Of a stretch of DNA of 64,000 nucleotides, positions 26,223 through 34,804 are shown one piece after another; positions within the stretch are counted from its first letter, which is position 1; the number at the start of each line of letters is the position of its first letter. Origin of the DNA: Fusobacterium ulcerans (GTDB lineage Bacteria > Fusobacteriota > Fusobacteriia > Fusobacteriales > Fusobacteriaceae). Both the position numbers and the translations under genes were made by a program. Below the pieces are notes generated by a model that ran no database searches, had not been told where the DNA came from, and saw only the letters and a program-made list of their open reading frames with translations. The stretch lies in NCBI RefSeq assembly GCF_003019675.1, contig NZ_CP028105.1, positions 1,194,282 to 1,258,281 of the forward strand, in the 5' to 3' direction.

Positions 26223-26381
26223 TTAGATTGCTTCAAATTCGTCTTTTTCTGCTGAACATAAAGGACATACCCAATCCTCTGGAAGATCTTCGAAAGCAGT
26301 TCCAGGTGCTACTCCATTATCTGGATCTCCATCTACTGGATCATAAATATATCCACAAACCTTACATTCATATTTTTTCAT
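26223..26381 (-). CDS. rubredoxin
   Basis: 52 aa: [20 protein letters not shown], then the [20 protein letters not shown] region and [12 protein letters not shown]. The two CxxC knuckles (C6/C9 and C39/C42) and the D-P-x-x-G-D core are diagnostic. It carries one electron on Fe(Cys)4. SD GGAGGAAAC before ATG 26379-26381. Located downstream of the superoxide reductase gene, it is its probable electron donor. Too short for a usual ORF cutoff but unambiguous. Confidence 0.97.
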   Translation of the reverse strand: MKKYECKVCGYIYDPVDGDPDNGVAPGTAFEDLPEDWVCPLCSAEKDEFEAI

Positions 26382-26430
26382 TATGTTTCCTCCTGGTTTT
26401 TTACTGATTTTATTTTAATCTTATCTTAAA

Positions 26431-26817
26431 TTATCTGTCTTTCCATAATCCATGAATATTGCAATATTCAAATGCTACAACTTCTTTTCCTTTTGGTACT
26501 TCAAAGAAAGCCTCTGGCTCTTCTCCAGGTTTTAGATATTTTCTATAAAGTTTGTCTCCATCTACTATAATTTCAATAAATTCTATATAGTGAGCTTCAA
26601 GCATAGGGTGTTTTGTGTCTTTCCCAACTTTTACAAGATATCCATTTTCTTTCTCTTCTACATAAGGAACATGTTTCTCAGTTGAAGCATCTTGAGTTTT
26701 AGCTTCTAATTTTTCTACCTTGTCGTTACCAGCAGCAGTTGAGCATCCTTTTCCTTCAGAAACTACCTCAAATACCATATCACAATCTTTACATTTAAAA
26801 AATTCATTTTTTGTCAT
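26431..26817 (-). CDS. desulfoferrodoxin / superoxide reductase
   Basis: 128 aa. C-terminal SOR domain with the iron ligands EKHVPYV (His), KHPMLEAHYIEFI (two His) and EYCNIHGLW (Cys, His). It reduces superoxide to peroxide without making oxygen, with rubredoxin as donor. The N-terminal desulforedoxin-like part is degenerate: CKDC is present but the second Cys pair is reduced to a single Cys in GKGCSTAAGN, and a linker (KLEAKTQDAST) follows. The structural Fe(Cys)4 centre is therefore probably lost or altered. SD GGAGG before ATG 26817. Confidence 0.93.
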   Translation of the reverse strand: MTKNEFFKCKDCDMVFEVVSEGKGCSTAAGNDKVEKLEAKTQDASTEKHVPYVEEKENGYLVKVGKDTKHPMLEAHYIEFIEIIVDGDKLYRKYLKPGEEPEAFFEVPKGKEVVAFEYCNIHGLWKDR

Positions 26818-26848
26818 AATAACACCTCCATAATAATTTCATGTTATT

Positions 26849-27265
26849 TTAATTATTCAAGCAGTTTTTGCAAATTCCTTTAAAATAAAGATGATGTTCT
26901 TTAATTTCACATGCATCTAATTCTTTAGAGCTCAATAATTCTTTATTTACATCTAGATCGTATATCTTTCCACATTGCTCACATTTAAAATGACCATGTA
27001 TACTCATATCTATATCATATCTAGTTTCATTTTCCTCTATTACTATCACATTAGCTATTTCTTTTTCTATAAAAAGATTTAATGTATTGTAAACAGTTGT
27101 TTTTGATAATGTTGGTATTTCAGTGCAAAGGGCTTTATATATCATATCTACTGTTGGATGGTTTCTTTCTTCATACAGATATTGAAATACTTTCATTCTT
27201 TGGTATGATGGTTTTATTGAATGACATTTCAAATATTCACCAATATTCTCTATTTCTATTCCCAT
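26849..27265 (-). CDS. perR: Fur-family peroxide regulator (PerR-like)
   Basis: 138 aa from ATG 27263-27265 (SD AAGGAGGGG, 8-nt spacing); the longer frame from TTG 27286 would include that SD. Winged helix (SYQRMKVFQYLYE..HPTVDMIYKAL, LSKTTVYNTLNLF), regulatory metal ligands H of NHPTVD, D of TRYD, HGHF, and D of IYDLD (Asp where Fur usually has Glu), plus structural zinc CEQC and CKNC. This fits PerR. It heads the perR-superoxide reductase-rubredoxin cluster, so it likely represses this operon and itself. Confidence 0.87.
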   Translation of the reverse strand: MGIEIENIGEYLKCHSIKPSYQRMKVFQYLYEERNHPTVDMIYKALCTEIPTLSKTTVYNTLNLFIEKEIANVIVIEENETRYDIDMSIHGHFKCEQCGKIYDLDVNKELLSSKELDACEIKEHHLYFKGICKNCLNN

Positions 27266-27303
27266 TATTCTCCCCTCCTTAACCAATCTAAGTCAAAATT
27301 GTA

Positions 27304-27347
27304 ATCATTATATATTTAATGATATAACGATTTTCGAATTATGTCAA
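27304..27347 (-). promoter_or_regulatory. perR promoter with overlapping Per/Fur-like box
   Basis: Minus strand TTGACA (27342-27347), 17-nt spacer, TATCAT (27319-27324). An inverted repeat ATCATTA-TATATT-TAATGAT (27304-27323) covers the -10 and start region; it resembles a Per/Fur box. Binding there would block transcription, suggesting autoregulation. Confidence 0.65.
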
Positions 27348-27355
27348 GTTAGTTT

Positions 27356-27808
27356 TCAAATCACTAATATTTTTTTCATAAGATATCTATGAATTCCATT
27401 TCCATATTCATTTTCTTGATATTCTACTATTTCATATCCTAAGTGCTTATACATCTCAATAGCTATTTTATTTTCTGGGTCTACTGTTAAAGATATAGCC
27501 TCATACCCTTTTTCCTTAAGATACTTTTCACTTTCATTCATTATCTTTTTTGCATTTCCCATATGCCTAAATTCTCTCAATGTACATATACCATAAAGAA
27601 ATACTTCTTTTTTATCAAAGCACTGCATATATTCTACTATCGAAATTATTTTTTCTTCTTTTTCCAAAACAAATACTTTTCCATATCTAAGAAGAGCTTT
27701 CAATATCCAAAGATCTACTCCACCCTTTCCTCCAAAAGCTTCTTCTTCTAATTCTACTATTTCGCTTATGAGAGGTAAATCTGCTCTGTTCAATTCTTTT
27801 AAAATCAT
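27356..27808 (-). CDS. GNAT family N-acetyltransferase
   Basis: 150 aa. Motif A LREFRHMGNAKKIMNESEKYLKEKG corresponds to R/Q-x-x-G-x-A acetyl-CoA binding (here RHMGNA), and AISLTVDPENKIAIEMYKHLGYEIVEY is the C-terminal half typical of RimI-like GNATs. Substrate unknown. It starts 16 nt after truA on the same strand and is likely co-transcribed. The perR promoter begins just downstream of its stop. Confidence 0.85.
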   Translation of the reverse strand: MILKELNRADLPLISEIVELEEEAFGGKGGVDLWILKALLRYGKVFVLEKEEKIISIVEYMQCFDKKEVFLYGICTLREFRHMGNAKKIMNESEKYLKEKGYEAISLTVDPENKIAIEMYKHLGYEIVEYQENEYGNGIHRYLMKKILVI

Positions 27809-27824
27809 TTTTTTCTCCTATCTA

Positions 27825-28553
27825 TCAATAATTAACTTCTGAAAGATAAAGCCCATAGGGGTCTGCAACTTTTTTTATAAAATCCTTATTAGGATTTTTC
27901 AACATATTCTTCAAATAATTTTCATCACGATTTCCAAAATACACATCTAATGCTGTTCCCATCATTATTCTTATTTGAGATTTCAAAAAAGAATTTCCTT
28001 TTATATTTATAATTAACTTATTTTCTTTTTCTTCTGCTGTTATGCTGTATATCTCTCGTATAGATGTTTTACTGCCACAGTCACTAAGTCTGAAATTATT
28101 AAAATCATTAACTCCCACTAAAGGCTCCAGTATTTTAACAAAATTATTCTTATCTATTTTTTCATTAACTAATGTCACATATCTGCTTTCAAAAGGATTC
28201 TTTATCCAGCTTATTACATATCTGTATGCCCTATCTTTTGCCATAAATCTAGAGTTAAAATCTATATCTGCATCTTCCACTTCAAATATTTCTATATCTA
28301 AAGGCAATCCTTTATTAAGAGCATGTTTCAGTTTTTCAACTGGTATAGGAGAACTTGTTAGAAAATTAGAGACTTGTTCTAAAGCGTGAACTCCTCTGTC
28401 TGTTCTGCCAGCAGATATCATATTTACTTTTTCTCTTAAAACTATATCTAAAAGTTTTTCTATTTCTCCCTGTACAGTTCTTTTTCCTGGCTGTCTTTGA
28501 AATCCATAGAACATGCTTCCATCAAATCTGTATCTGATTTTTATGTTTCTCAT
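27825..28553 (-). CDS. truA: tRNA pseudouridine(38-40) synthase
   Basis: 242 aa. IRYRFDGSMFYGFQRQPGKRTVQGEIEKLL, the catalytic Asp in SAGRTDRGVHALEQVSNF, FMAKDRAYRYVI and RIMMGTALDVYFG are standard TruA. It isomerises uridines 38-40 in the anticodon arm. Length matches the family. Directly downstream of the tRNA operon but behind its terminator. Confidence 0.97.
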   Translation of the reverse strand: MRNIKIRYRFDGSMFYGFQRQPGKRTVQGEIEKLLDIVLREKVNMISAGRTDRGVHALEQVSNFLTSSPIPVEKLKHALNKGLPLDIEIFEVEDADIDFNSRFMAKDRAYRYVISWIKNPFESRYVTLVNEKIDKNNFVKILEPLVGVNDFNNFRLSDCGSKTSIREIYSITAEEKENKLIINIKGNSFLKSQIRIMMGTALDVYFGNRDENYLKNMLKNPNKDFIKKVADPYGLYLSEVNY

Positions 28554-28592
28554 TTTTCTTCTCCATATCTCAGTGTTTCAAAAAATATAAAA

Positions 28593-28616
28593 AAGAGATT
28601 CTTTTTAGAATCTCTT
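28593..28616 (-). terminator. terminator of the tRNA operon
   Basis: AAGAGATTCT/AGAATCTCTT perfect 10-bp stem, then TTTTTTAT on the minus strand. Confidence 0.8.
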
Positions 28617-28626
28617 ATCAGCAAAG

Positions 28627-28710
28627 TGGTGCGAAGAGAGAGACTTGAACTCTCACGTCTGGGACACTAGATCCTAAGTCTAGCGCGTCTGCCAATTCCG
28701 CCATCCTCGC
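28627..28710 (-). tRNA. tRNA-Leu (anticodon TAG)
   Basis: 84 nt with encoded CCA. Class II long variable arm, D-arm GGCGGAATTGGCAGACGC, anticodon stem CTAGA/TCTAG around CTTAGGA. Confidence 0.95.
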
Positions 28711-28714
28711 ACGA

Positions 28715-28790
28715 TGGTGCGTCATACAAGATTTGAACTTGTGGCAACACGATTAAAAGTCGTGTGCTCTACCAGCTGAGCTAATGACGC
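28715..28790 (-). tRNA. tRNA-Lys (anticodon TTT)
   Basis: 76 nt with CCA. Acceptor GCGTCAT, anticodon loop CTTTTAA on stem ACGA/TCGT. Confidence 0.96.
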
Positions 28791-28804
28791 ATATTAAATT
28801 TTAA

Positions 28805-28881
28805 TGGGGTGATCGACGAGGCTTGAACTCGCGACAACCAGTGCCACAAACTGGCGCTCTACCAACTGAACTACGATCACC
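28805..28881 (-). tRNA. tRNA-His (anticodon GTG)
   Basis: 77 nt with CCA. Extra 5' G (G-1) opposite C73, as required for tRNA-His; anticodon loop TTGTGGC on stem CCAGT/ACTGG. Confidence 0.96.
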
Positions 28882-28913
28882 ATATCTAAATCATAAATCT
28901 GTAATTTGGATAG

Positions 28914-28990
<77 letters not shown>

Positions 28991-29006
28991 ACTCAGTAGT
29001 CTTAAA

Positions 29007-29082
<76 letters not shown>

Positions 29083-29087
29083 ATAGA

Positions 29088-29164
29088 TGGTCGGAATAGC
29101 AAGATTCGAACTTGCGGCCCTCTGCTCCCAAGGCAGATGCGCTACCGGACTGCGCTATATTCCG
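29088..29164 (-). tRNA. tRNA-Pro (anticodon TGG)
   Basis: 77 nt with CCA. Acceptor CGGAATA/TATTCCG, anticodon loop CTTGGGA on stem TCTGC/GCAGA. First gene of the six-tRNA operon. Confidence 0.96.
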
Positions 29165-29189
29165 AGGCCTTTCTTTCAAGACAAGAATG

Positions 29190-29218
29190 ATTATATCATT
29201 TATACAAAAACATGTCAA
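29190..29218 (-). promoter_or_regulatory. promoter of the six-tRNA operon
   Basis: Minus strand TTGACA (29213-29218), 17-nt spacer, TATAAT (29190-29195). Full consensus, as expected for stable-RNA genes. Confidence 0.85.
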
Positions 29219-29302
29219 CACTTTTTTTCAAAATATTTCAAAAAATTTTTTTAATCATTTCAAAGAATTGTAGAACCTTTATAAAACCTAGTAAATTTGG
29301 GA

Positions 29303-29331
29303 TTGTATTTTGTTAAAATTAATAATATAAT
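29303..29331 (+). promoter_or_regulatory. candidate promoter of the OmpA lipoprotein gene
   Basis: TTGTAT (29303-29308), 17-nt spacer, TATAAT (29326-29331), leaving a leader of about 115 nt before ATG 29453. Confidence 0.6.
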
Positions 29332-29452
29332 ATTAAATATATAAAGGAATTTATTCTTACTTCTCGAAAATTACATTAATAACAGAGAAAAAATTTTTTG
29401 ATTTTTTATTCTGAATCAAAAAATTATTTTTTATCATAAGGAGGATTTAAAT

Positions 29453-30106
29453 ATGAATACAAAAAAAGCTATGTCTAGTCTTTTACTAGCTTTAATAATT
29501 ACAGGTTGTACATCTTCACCTTTCTTAGATGAAACTGGTTCTGTAAGTGGTAAAACTAAAGGAACTGCTGGAGGTGCAGCAGCAGGAGCTTTAATAGGAC
29601 AGCTTATAGGTAAAGATACAAAAGGAACTCTTATAGGAGCTGGTGTTGGTGCTCTTGCAGGATTAGGATGGGGAGCATATAGAGACCGTCAAGAGCAAGA
29701 ACTTAGAGAACGTTTAAAAAATACTGAAGTACAAGTTAGCCAAAATGGAGATAATCTAAACTTAAATCTTCCTGGAGGAGTTACTTTTGCTACTGACAGT
29801 TCTAATATAGTTTCAAGTTTCTATGGTCCATTAAATTCTATAGCAACTGTACTTGTTCAATACCCAGAAACTAGAATCATAGTTAATGGTTATACTGATA
29901 ATGTAGGAAGTGCAAGCTATAATGTCAGCCTATCAGAAAGAAGAGCTGCAAGTGTTAGAAATTATCTTATCCAACAAGGTGTTTCTGCTAGAAGAATATC
30001 TTATGTAGGATATGGAATGGAAAATCCTAGAGCTACTAACAGTACAGCTGCTGGAAGAGCTGAAAACAGAAGAGTAGAACTAGAAATATTACCTATGAGC
30101 AACTAA
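29453..30106 (+). CDS. OmpA-family outer-membrane lipoprotein with glycine zipper
   Basis: 217 aa. Lipobox LIITGC (Cys19) after MNTKKAMSSLLLALI. Residues about 35-75 form a glycine-zipper segment (GTAGGAAAGALIGQLIG...GAGVGALAGLGWGAY) that can insert in membranes. The C-terminal OmpA-like peptidoglycan-binding domain (about 95-215) has NGYTDNVGSASYNVSLSERRA and GYGMENPRATNSTAAGRAENRRVEL, including the D and R that contact diaminopimelate-type stems. It should tether the outer membrane to peptidoglycan. SD AAGGAGG. Own promoter and terminator. Confidence 0.92.
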   Translation: MNTKKAMSSLLLALIITGCTSSPFLDETGSVSGKTKGTAGGAAAGALIGQLIGKDTKGTLIGAGVGALAGLGWGAYRDRQEQELRERLKNTEVQVSQNGDNLNLNLPGGVTFATDSSNIVSSFYGPLNSIATVLVQYPETRIIVNGYTDNVGSASYNVSLSERRAASVRNYLIQQGVSARRISYVGYGMENPRATNSTAAGRAENRRVELEILPMSN

Positions 30107-30122
30107 TATTTGAAGCTTAAGC

Positions 30123-30158
30123 AAAAAAGAGTGTAAAAATTTTTTATACTCTTTTTTT
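30123..30158 (+). terminator. terminator of the OmpA lipoprotein gene
   Basis: AAAAAAGAGTGTAAAAA pairing with TTTTTATACTCTTTTTT, ending in a T-run. Confidence 0.8.
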
Positions 30159-30250
30159 ATTTTATTTTTTTCTATTTTAAGACTTCTTTTTTATTTTTTA
30201 AATATTTTATTTTCATTTCGAAATTTTTAGAAAATATTTTTTCGTTTTTC

Positions 30251-30279
30251 TTGACATGAATGTTCTATAATGATATGAT
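30251..30279 (+). promoter_or_regulatory. promoter of the L-2-hydroxyacid dehydrogenase gene
   Basis: TTGACA (30251-30256), 17-nt spacer, TATGAT (30274-30279). Confidence 0.75.
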
Positions 30280-30311
30280 GTAAAAATCAAAGTTCAAGGG
30301 GGAGATTTTTT

Positions 30312-31271
30312 ATGATTAACACAAGAAAAATAGGTATCATAGGAGCTGGACATGTAGGAAGTCATTGTGCTTTTTCCTTGATATTACAAGGAGTATGTGA
30401 TGATATAACTTTTGTAGATGTTAATAAAGAAAAAGCTGTATCTCAAGCTTTTGATTGTATGGACACTCTCGCTTTTCTACCACATAGAGCAGTTATAAAA
30501 AGTGGAGAAATAAAAGACTTAGGTGATAAAGATATCATAATAATATGTGTAGGTACTATCGATAATATATCAAAAGATCGTCTTTGTGAACTTGATCACT
30601 CTTTAAAGATAATAAAATCATTCATTCCTGAAATAATGAAAACTGGATTTAATGGTTACTTTATAGTTATAACAAATCCTGTAGATATAATTACATACTA
30701 TGTCCAACAACTTTCAGGACTTCCATATAATAAAGTTATAGGAACTGGTACTGGGCTTGACTCTGCAAGACTTCGTAGAATATTAAGTGTTGAAACTGAA
30801 ATAGATGCAAGATCAATCCAAGCATATATGCTTGGAGAACATGGAGATTCTCAAGTAGCTGTATTTTCATGTGCTACAGTAAATGGAAAACTTCTTCCTG
30901 AACTTATAGCAGAAAAACCAGAAAAATTTTCTAAAATAGACTTTGAAGCTATTGAAAAGAAAACCACAGAAACTGGATGGGATATTCTTTGTGGTAAAGG
31001 CAGTACTGAATTTGGAATTGCTTGCACATGTACTGAAGTAGTAAAAGCTATTTTTCATGATGAAAAAAAAGTTATGCCTTGCAGTGCTTTTCTTCAAGGA
31101 GAATATGGAACTTTTGATATATATGCTGGAGTTCCAGCTGTTATTGGAAAAGAAGGTATAGAATATATAATCGAACTTCCATTAAATGAAAGAGAAAAGA
31201 AAAAACTTTCTAATACTTTTGATATTATTAAACATCATGTAGAAATAGGCAGAGAGTCTGTCAAAAATTAA
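30312..31271 (+). CDS. L-lactate/L-2-hydroxyacid dehydrogenase family protein
   Basis: 319 aa. Rossmann [13 protein letters not shown] with D of FVDVNK for NAD+. Catalytic D and R in [11 protein letters not shown]; the active-site His in GEHGDS; NPVD. The substrate loop ([15 protein letters not shown]) keeps the catalytic Arg but lacks the QxxGE/SR pattern of lactate dehydrogenases; Ile falls where LDH has Gln102. This resembles hydroxyisocaproate-type enzymes, so a bulkier 2-keto acid than pyruvate is possible. Cytosolic NAD(H) oxidoreductase; monocistronic with its own promoter and terminator. Confidence 0.85.
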   Translation: MINTRKIGIIGAGHVGSHCAFSLILQGVCDDITFVDVNKEKAVSQAFDCMDTLAFLPHRAVIKSGEIKDLGDKDIIIICVGTIDNISKDRLCELDHSLKIIKSFIPEIMKTGFNGYFIVITNPVDIITYYVQQLSGLPYNKVIGTGTGLDSARLRRILSVETEIDARSIQAYMLGEHGDSQVAVFSCATVNGKLLPELIAEKPEKFSKIDFEAIEKKTTETGWDILCGKGSTEFGIACTCTEVVKAIFHDEKKVMPCSAFLQGEYGTFDIYAGVPAVIGKEGIEYIIELPLNEREKKKLSNTFDIIKHHVEIGRESVKN

Positions 31272-31291
31272 ATTAACCTCACTAAAAACAT

Positions 31292-31332
31292 AAAGGTTGA
31301 TTAGAGTAAAACTTTACTCTTAATCAACCTTT
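31292..31332. terminator. bidirectional terminator
   Basis: AAAGGTTGATTAGAGTAAA/TTTACTCTTAATCAACCTTT, nearly perfect 19-bp stem between convergent genes. Confidence 0.85.
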
Positions 31333-31355
31333 TCATTATAATTTTTAAATTATTT

Positions 31356-32201
31356 TCATTTTTCAAATTCTGTTCTGTATTTTTCTAAAAATTTCTCTCC
31401 ATCTATAAATCCTTGGCGATATGCAACAAGGAGCTTATCTTTATTTTTTTCAAATCTATCTATAACAAGAGGTTTCTCAGGAGCTATTACCCAAGCCTTC
31501 CCCTCTTTTTCCAATCTGGCTACTTCCTTTTGATTTTCTCTATACACTATATGATGTCTTTTTAGTAGATCCATCATTGCTGGATACTTTCTCATTACTA
31601 AAGAACAAAAAGTTTGAAATCTTACAGCAGGCTTTATAAATTTTCTATGACGTGTAAGTATTACAATAAGCTTATCACACCCGTCTCTCAAGGCCTCATT
31701 TACTGGTATAGGGCTTGATGTTCCTCCATCCAGATATTTTCTTCCTTTATATTCTACAACAGGTGCTACAAGGGGAATAGATGCTGAAGCTTTAAGTACA
31801 GTGCTTCCATCTCTTAAAGAATCTTTTCCATAAAACTCTGCTTCACCAGTTTCAGCATTTGTCACTCCAACTTTAAAATCACAAGGATTAGCAAAAAAAG
31901 AATCATAATCGAATGGATCTATCGTTTTAGGAAGTTCATCATAGAGAAAATCCATTCCAAAAAGAGATCCTTTCGTCAGCAGATTATAAAAACTTAAATA
32001 TCTTTTATCATTTATATACTCAGTGTTTGTACGAAGAGCTCTTCCTTTTTGCCCTGATATATATGAAACTCCATTGGAAGCTCCTGCTGATACTCCAATT
32101 AAATAATCCGGTATAAAATTATGTTTAGTAAAGGCATCCAGTACTCCTACTGTATATACCCCTCTCATTCCACCGCCTTCTAATACTAGTCCTGTCTTCA
32201 T
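31356..32201 (-). CDS. patatin-like phospholipase
   Basis: 281 aa. LVLEGGGMRGVYTVGVLDAF (oxyanion hole), nucleophile elbow GVSAGASNG (G-x-S-x-G) and DGG (catalytic Asp) form the patatin Ser-Asp dyad. Closest in layout to YjeF-unrelated bacterial RssA/YjjU-type enzymes. No signal peptide, so cytosolic or membrane-associated. Likely a lipid acyl hydrolase; substrate unknown. Monocistronic. Confidence 0.9.
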   Translation of the reverse strand: MKTGLVLEGGGMRGVYTVGVLDAFTKHNFIPDYLIGVSAGASNGVSYISGQKGRALRTNTEYINDKRYLSFYNLLTKGSLFGMDFLYDELPKTIDPFDYDSFFANPCDFKVGVTNAETGEAEFYGKDSLRDGSTVLKASASIPLVAPVVEYKGRKYLDGGTSSPIPVNEALRDGCDKLIVILTRHRKFIKPAVRFQTFCSLVMRKYPAMMDLLKRHHIVYRENQKEVARLEKEGKAWVIAPEKPLVIDRFEKNKDKLLVAYRQGFIDGEKFLEKYRTEFEK

Positions 32202-32327
32202 GATATCCCACCTTCATTATAAGTATTCATATTTATTTTACTTTATTTTCTCCAATTTTCCTATAAGAAAATATTTTCATACCTATATTTATTTAATTTT
32301 TTTATCTTTTTCTTTTCAATAAAAAAA

Positions 32328-32358
32328 GATCAGGCTCTATAATATATAGTTACTGATC
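32328..32358 (-). terminator. terminator of the PBP4-like gene
   Basis: GATCAG/CTGATC arms extended by CTATA pairing; T-run TTTTTTT on the minus strand. Confidence 0.7.
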
Positions 32359-32387
32359 CTTTTTATATTAGGGTTATCTAATTGTTA

Positions 32388-33821
32388 TTATTTTTGAAAT
32401 AATCCATTTAATAATTTTTCCATTTCAGTTCTCAATTCTGTACGTTCTCCGTTCCAGTGGTTGACTATAATAGCAAAAGCATATCTTTTATTGTCTTTTT
32501 CTAAGTATCCTGCATAAGATTGAATTCCACCCATACTTCCACTTTTAATTCTTGCCTTTTCATTTAGAGGTGTATTTTTAAGAAAACTTGCTACTGTTCC
32601 CTCTTTTCCTGCTACTGGAAATAATTCTTCAAATTTAAGTTCTTTTTTATTATCCATATACATAATAACATCTGTCAATAATTTAGTTGAAAGAGTATCT
32701 CCACGAGAAAGACCACTTCCATCTCTCATAGTTAATGAATCTACATCTAGTCCTTTTTCTTTCCAAAATTCTACAACATTTACTCCTTCAACTTTTTCTA
32801 AAATCTGGAATAAATGTTCAGCATAATGATTATCACTTCTAGTTAGTAATACTTTTATAATTTCAGAAACAGGAGCTGATTTAGTTACAGCAATTACTAC
32901 AGTATTTTTAGGTCTTTTTGCTGTTAACCTGGCAGTAGTTACTTTTCCATTAAACTTTATTCCATTTTTTTTCATATAATCAGAAAAATATTGTCCTAGG
33001 AAAAGTCCTGGATCTGGTATATCACTCTTTATTGTAATTTCTTTCTTATCTTGAGGAACTATTCCATAGAATCCTCTTCTATTTTCAAAAGGCACTCCTC
33101 TTACATAAATATCTCTTTTCCCATCTGGTGATACAACAGCCTGATTGTCAAAAGTTAAATCTTTCATTTCAGGTTTAGTTCCAATAATTTTAGGAGTAGT
33201 TCCTGGTGCTCCTGAACTTAAATATAGAGTATATATATTATCAAAAATACTTATTCCATAAGTTCCTGGTGCATAGTCAGTTCCCATGTCTTCCCAAAGC
33301 CATTTTCCAGGTATCCCATCATATCCAAAGAGATCATCTAAAACTATAATATCTCCATTTACAGAAGTTATTCCAGCTTTTTTCATCTCTTTAACCCAAT
33401 CTGCCAAAAAAGCTTCTGGAGCTGCTGAAATTCCATCAGAACCCAAAGTTGGATCTCCTCCACCTTGAATATATAAAGTACCCTTTAATATCCCATCTTT
33501 ATTAATGTTTCCTTCATACATAAGTTTAGTTTCAAAAGTTTTATCTCCCCCCATAACTTCAAGAGCTGCTGCTGAAGTAATTATCTTCATAACTGAAGCA
33601 GGAACTAATGCACTTTTTCCTCTATGATCTGCCACAACTTTTCCCGTTTTTAAATCAACTGCATAAAAACTTAAATCTCCATGTTCTACAATTTCAGCTT
33701 TAACAAATTCTTTTACAACTTTTGGCTGACTAGATAATTCTCCAGATGACACAGGTAATTTTGTACAACTACTTAGAAAAATTCCTAAAAGCACAATCCA
33801 CAAACAAGCTCTTTTTTTCAT
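32388..33821 (-). CDS. dacB: D-alanyl-D-alanine carboxypeptidase/endopeptidase (PBP4, peptidase S13), lipoprotein
   Basis: 477 aa. Lipobox FLSSC (C19). Catalytic S-x-x-K is S76-V-M-K79 in LVPASVMK; S-x-N in LLTRSDNHYAEH; KTG-type triad as KSG in ARIKSGSMGG. Long insert between the first and second motifs as in DacB. Hydrolyses D-Ala from pentapeptides and/or crosslinks in the periplasm. Anchoring as a lipoprotein differs from soluble E. coli PBP4. Monocistronic. Confidence 0.92.
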   Translation of the reverse strand: MKKRACLWIVLLGIFLSSCTKLPVSSGELSSQPKVVKEFVKAEIVEHGDLSFYAVDLKTGKVVADHRGKSALVPASVMKIITSAAALEVMGGDKTFETKLMYEGNINKDGILKGTLYIQGGGDPTLGSDGISAAPEAFLADWVKEMKKAGITSVNGDIIVLDDLFGYDGIPGKWLWEDMGTDYAPGTYGISIFDNIYTLYLSSGAPGTTPKIIGTKPEMKDLTFDNQAVVSPDGKRDIYVRGVPFENRRGFYGIVPQDKKEITIKSDIPDPGLFLGQYFSDYMKKNGIKFNGKVTTARLTAKRPKNTVVIAVTKSAPVSEIIKVLLTRSDNHYAEHLFQILEKVEGVNVVEFWKEKGLDVDSLTMRDGSGLSRGDTLSTKLLTDVIMYMDNKKELKFEELFPVAGKEGTVASFLKNTPLNEKARIKSGSMGGIQSYAGYLEKDNKRYAFAIIVNHWNGERTELRTEMEKLLNGLFQK

Positions 33822-34060
33822 AAAACACCTCTTTTTTAAAATATTTACACTTCTTTATATACCCTATTATTTTTTGAAAAACAAATATTTCTTTTCTATA
33901 TGTTCAATGTTATCTCTATATATCATTTAAAAAAAATTTACTTTATATATATAAAACAGATGTATTTATCTATCTTAAAAACTATTATATATTCAGTAAA
34001 CTAAATTAATATTTTTATATAATATTTTTATAAAAAGCATTCTTTATTTCCATATACAAA

Positions 34061-34090
34061 AAAGACTCAGAATAAAATCTGAGCCTCTTT
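34061..34090 (-). terminator. terminator of the FMN-binding protein gene
   Basis: AAAGACTCAGA/TCTGAGCCTCTTT stem with a bulge; T-run on the minus strand. Confidence 0.7.
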
Positions 34091-34102
34091 TATATCAAAT
34101 TC

Positions 34103-34468
34103 TTATTTTATTTTTGAACATGCATCTTTTAATGCATCAATAAATCCTTCAGAAGTATAAGTAGCTCCTGCAACAGTATCAAGAGATTCTATATCCTGTG
34201 TAGATTTAATTGTAGCTATCAAACTTTCAACAGCAGGACCTGCAATAGCTTCAGTATCTCCATGAGTACATATTATTTCAGAGATTCTAAGCTCCCCTTT
34301 ACCATTTTTCTTAGCTAATATTTCAACTTTTACATCACTGTCAAATCCTTCAGCAGTCCCTATATATTTTTTAGGCCCTTGTGATTTTTCAACAAATATA
34401 CAAGCTAATCCTACTACTATAAACCCTATTACACAATACTTTCTTATTTTTTCTACCCTGCTTTCCAT
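34103..34468 (-). CDS. membrane-anchored FMN-binding domain protein
   Basis: 121 aa. One N-terminal TM (YCVIGFIVVGLACIFV), then an FMN_bind domain as in RnfG/NqrC/PplA. The flavinylation site reads DTVAGATYTS, fitting the D-x-x-[SA]-G-A-T pattern whose Thr is covalently flavinylated by ApbE. It acts on the outer face of the inner membrane, passing electrons to unknown partners. Stand-alone gene; no Rnf genes in the window. Confidence 0.83.
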   Translation of the reverse strand: MESRVEKIRKYCVIGFIVVGLACIFVEKSQGPKKYIGTAEGFDSDVKVEILAKKNGKGELRISEIICTHGDTEAIAGPAVESLIATIKSTQDIESLDTVAGATYTSEGFIDALKDACSKIK

Positions 34469-34798
34469 CTTGTCCCCCTCATTAATATTTTGTTATTTTT
34501 TAGCCATGCACTTTATTTTTATTTTTTTAATGTCCTATATATTTTAAATTAATTATCATTTTTTTTCAATATTTTTTTGAATTTTTTACTTTAATAATTG
34601 AATTATAGCTGTACTAACTCTAAAATATTTCTTTTATATCCTATTCTTTTCTTCAAATAAAATAAAAATATCTACAAAAAAAGAAAAAATCCCTTTTTCT
34701 CAGAGAGGGATTTTTCTTTTATCTATATATTAAAACATCTTGGGGAAAGATTTTATATGTTTAATATACCAAGGCTTTGTGAAATTATTGTGAAATTT
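34469..34798. other. 330-nt intergenic region holding direct-repeat copy 1
   Basis: Upstream half (34490-34670) is AT-rich and carries the promoter of the FMN-binding gene, not resolvable by eye. From 34676 it is repeat copy 1, including a terminator hairpin AAAAATCCCT/AGGGATTTTT at 34685-34715 downstream of hxlR. Confidence 0.5.
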
Positions 34799-34804
34799 CT
34801 AGTA
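34676..34804. repeat. direct repeat, copy 1 (about 128 bp)
   Basis: Matches 35680-35806 in the same orientation with four substitutions and a one-base difference in an A-run (about 97%). Contains a terminator hairpin and ends over the last codon/stop of hxlR. The two copies bracket the hxlR/flavoprotein pair. Confidence 0.92.

Noticed and set aside
27825..28616. truA as part of the tRNA operon
   Set aside because: A strong terminator (28593-28616) lies between the last tRNA and truA.
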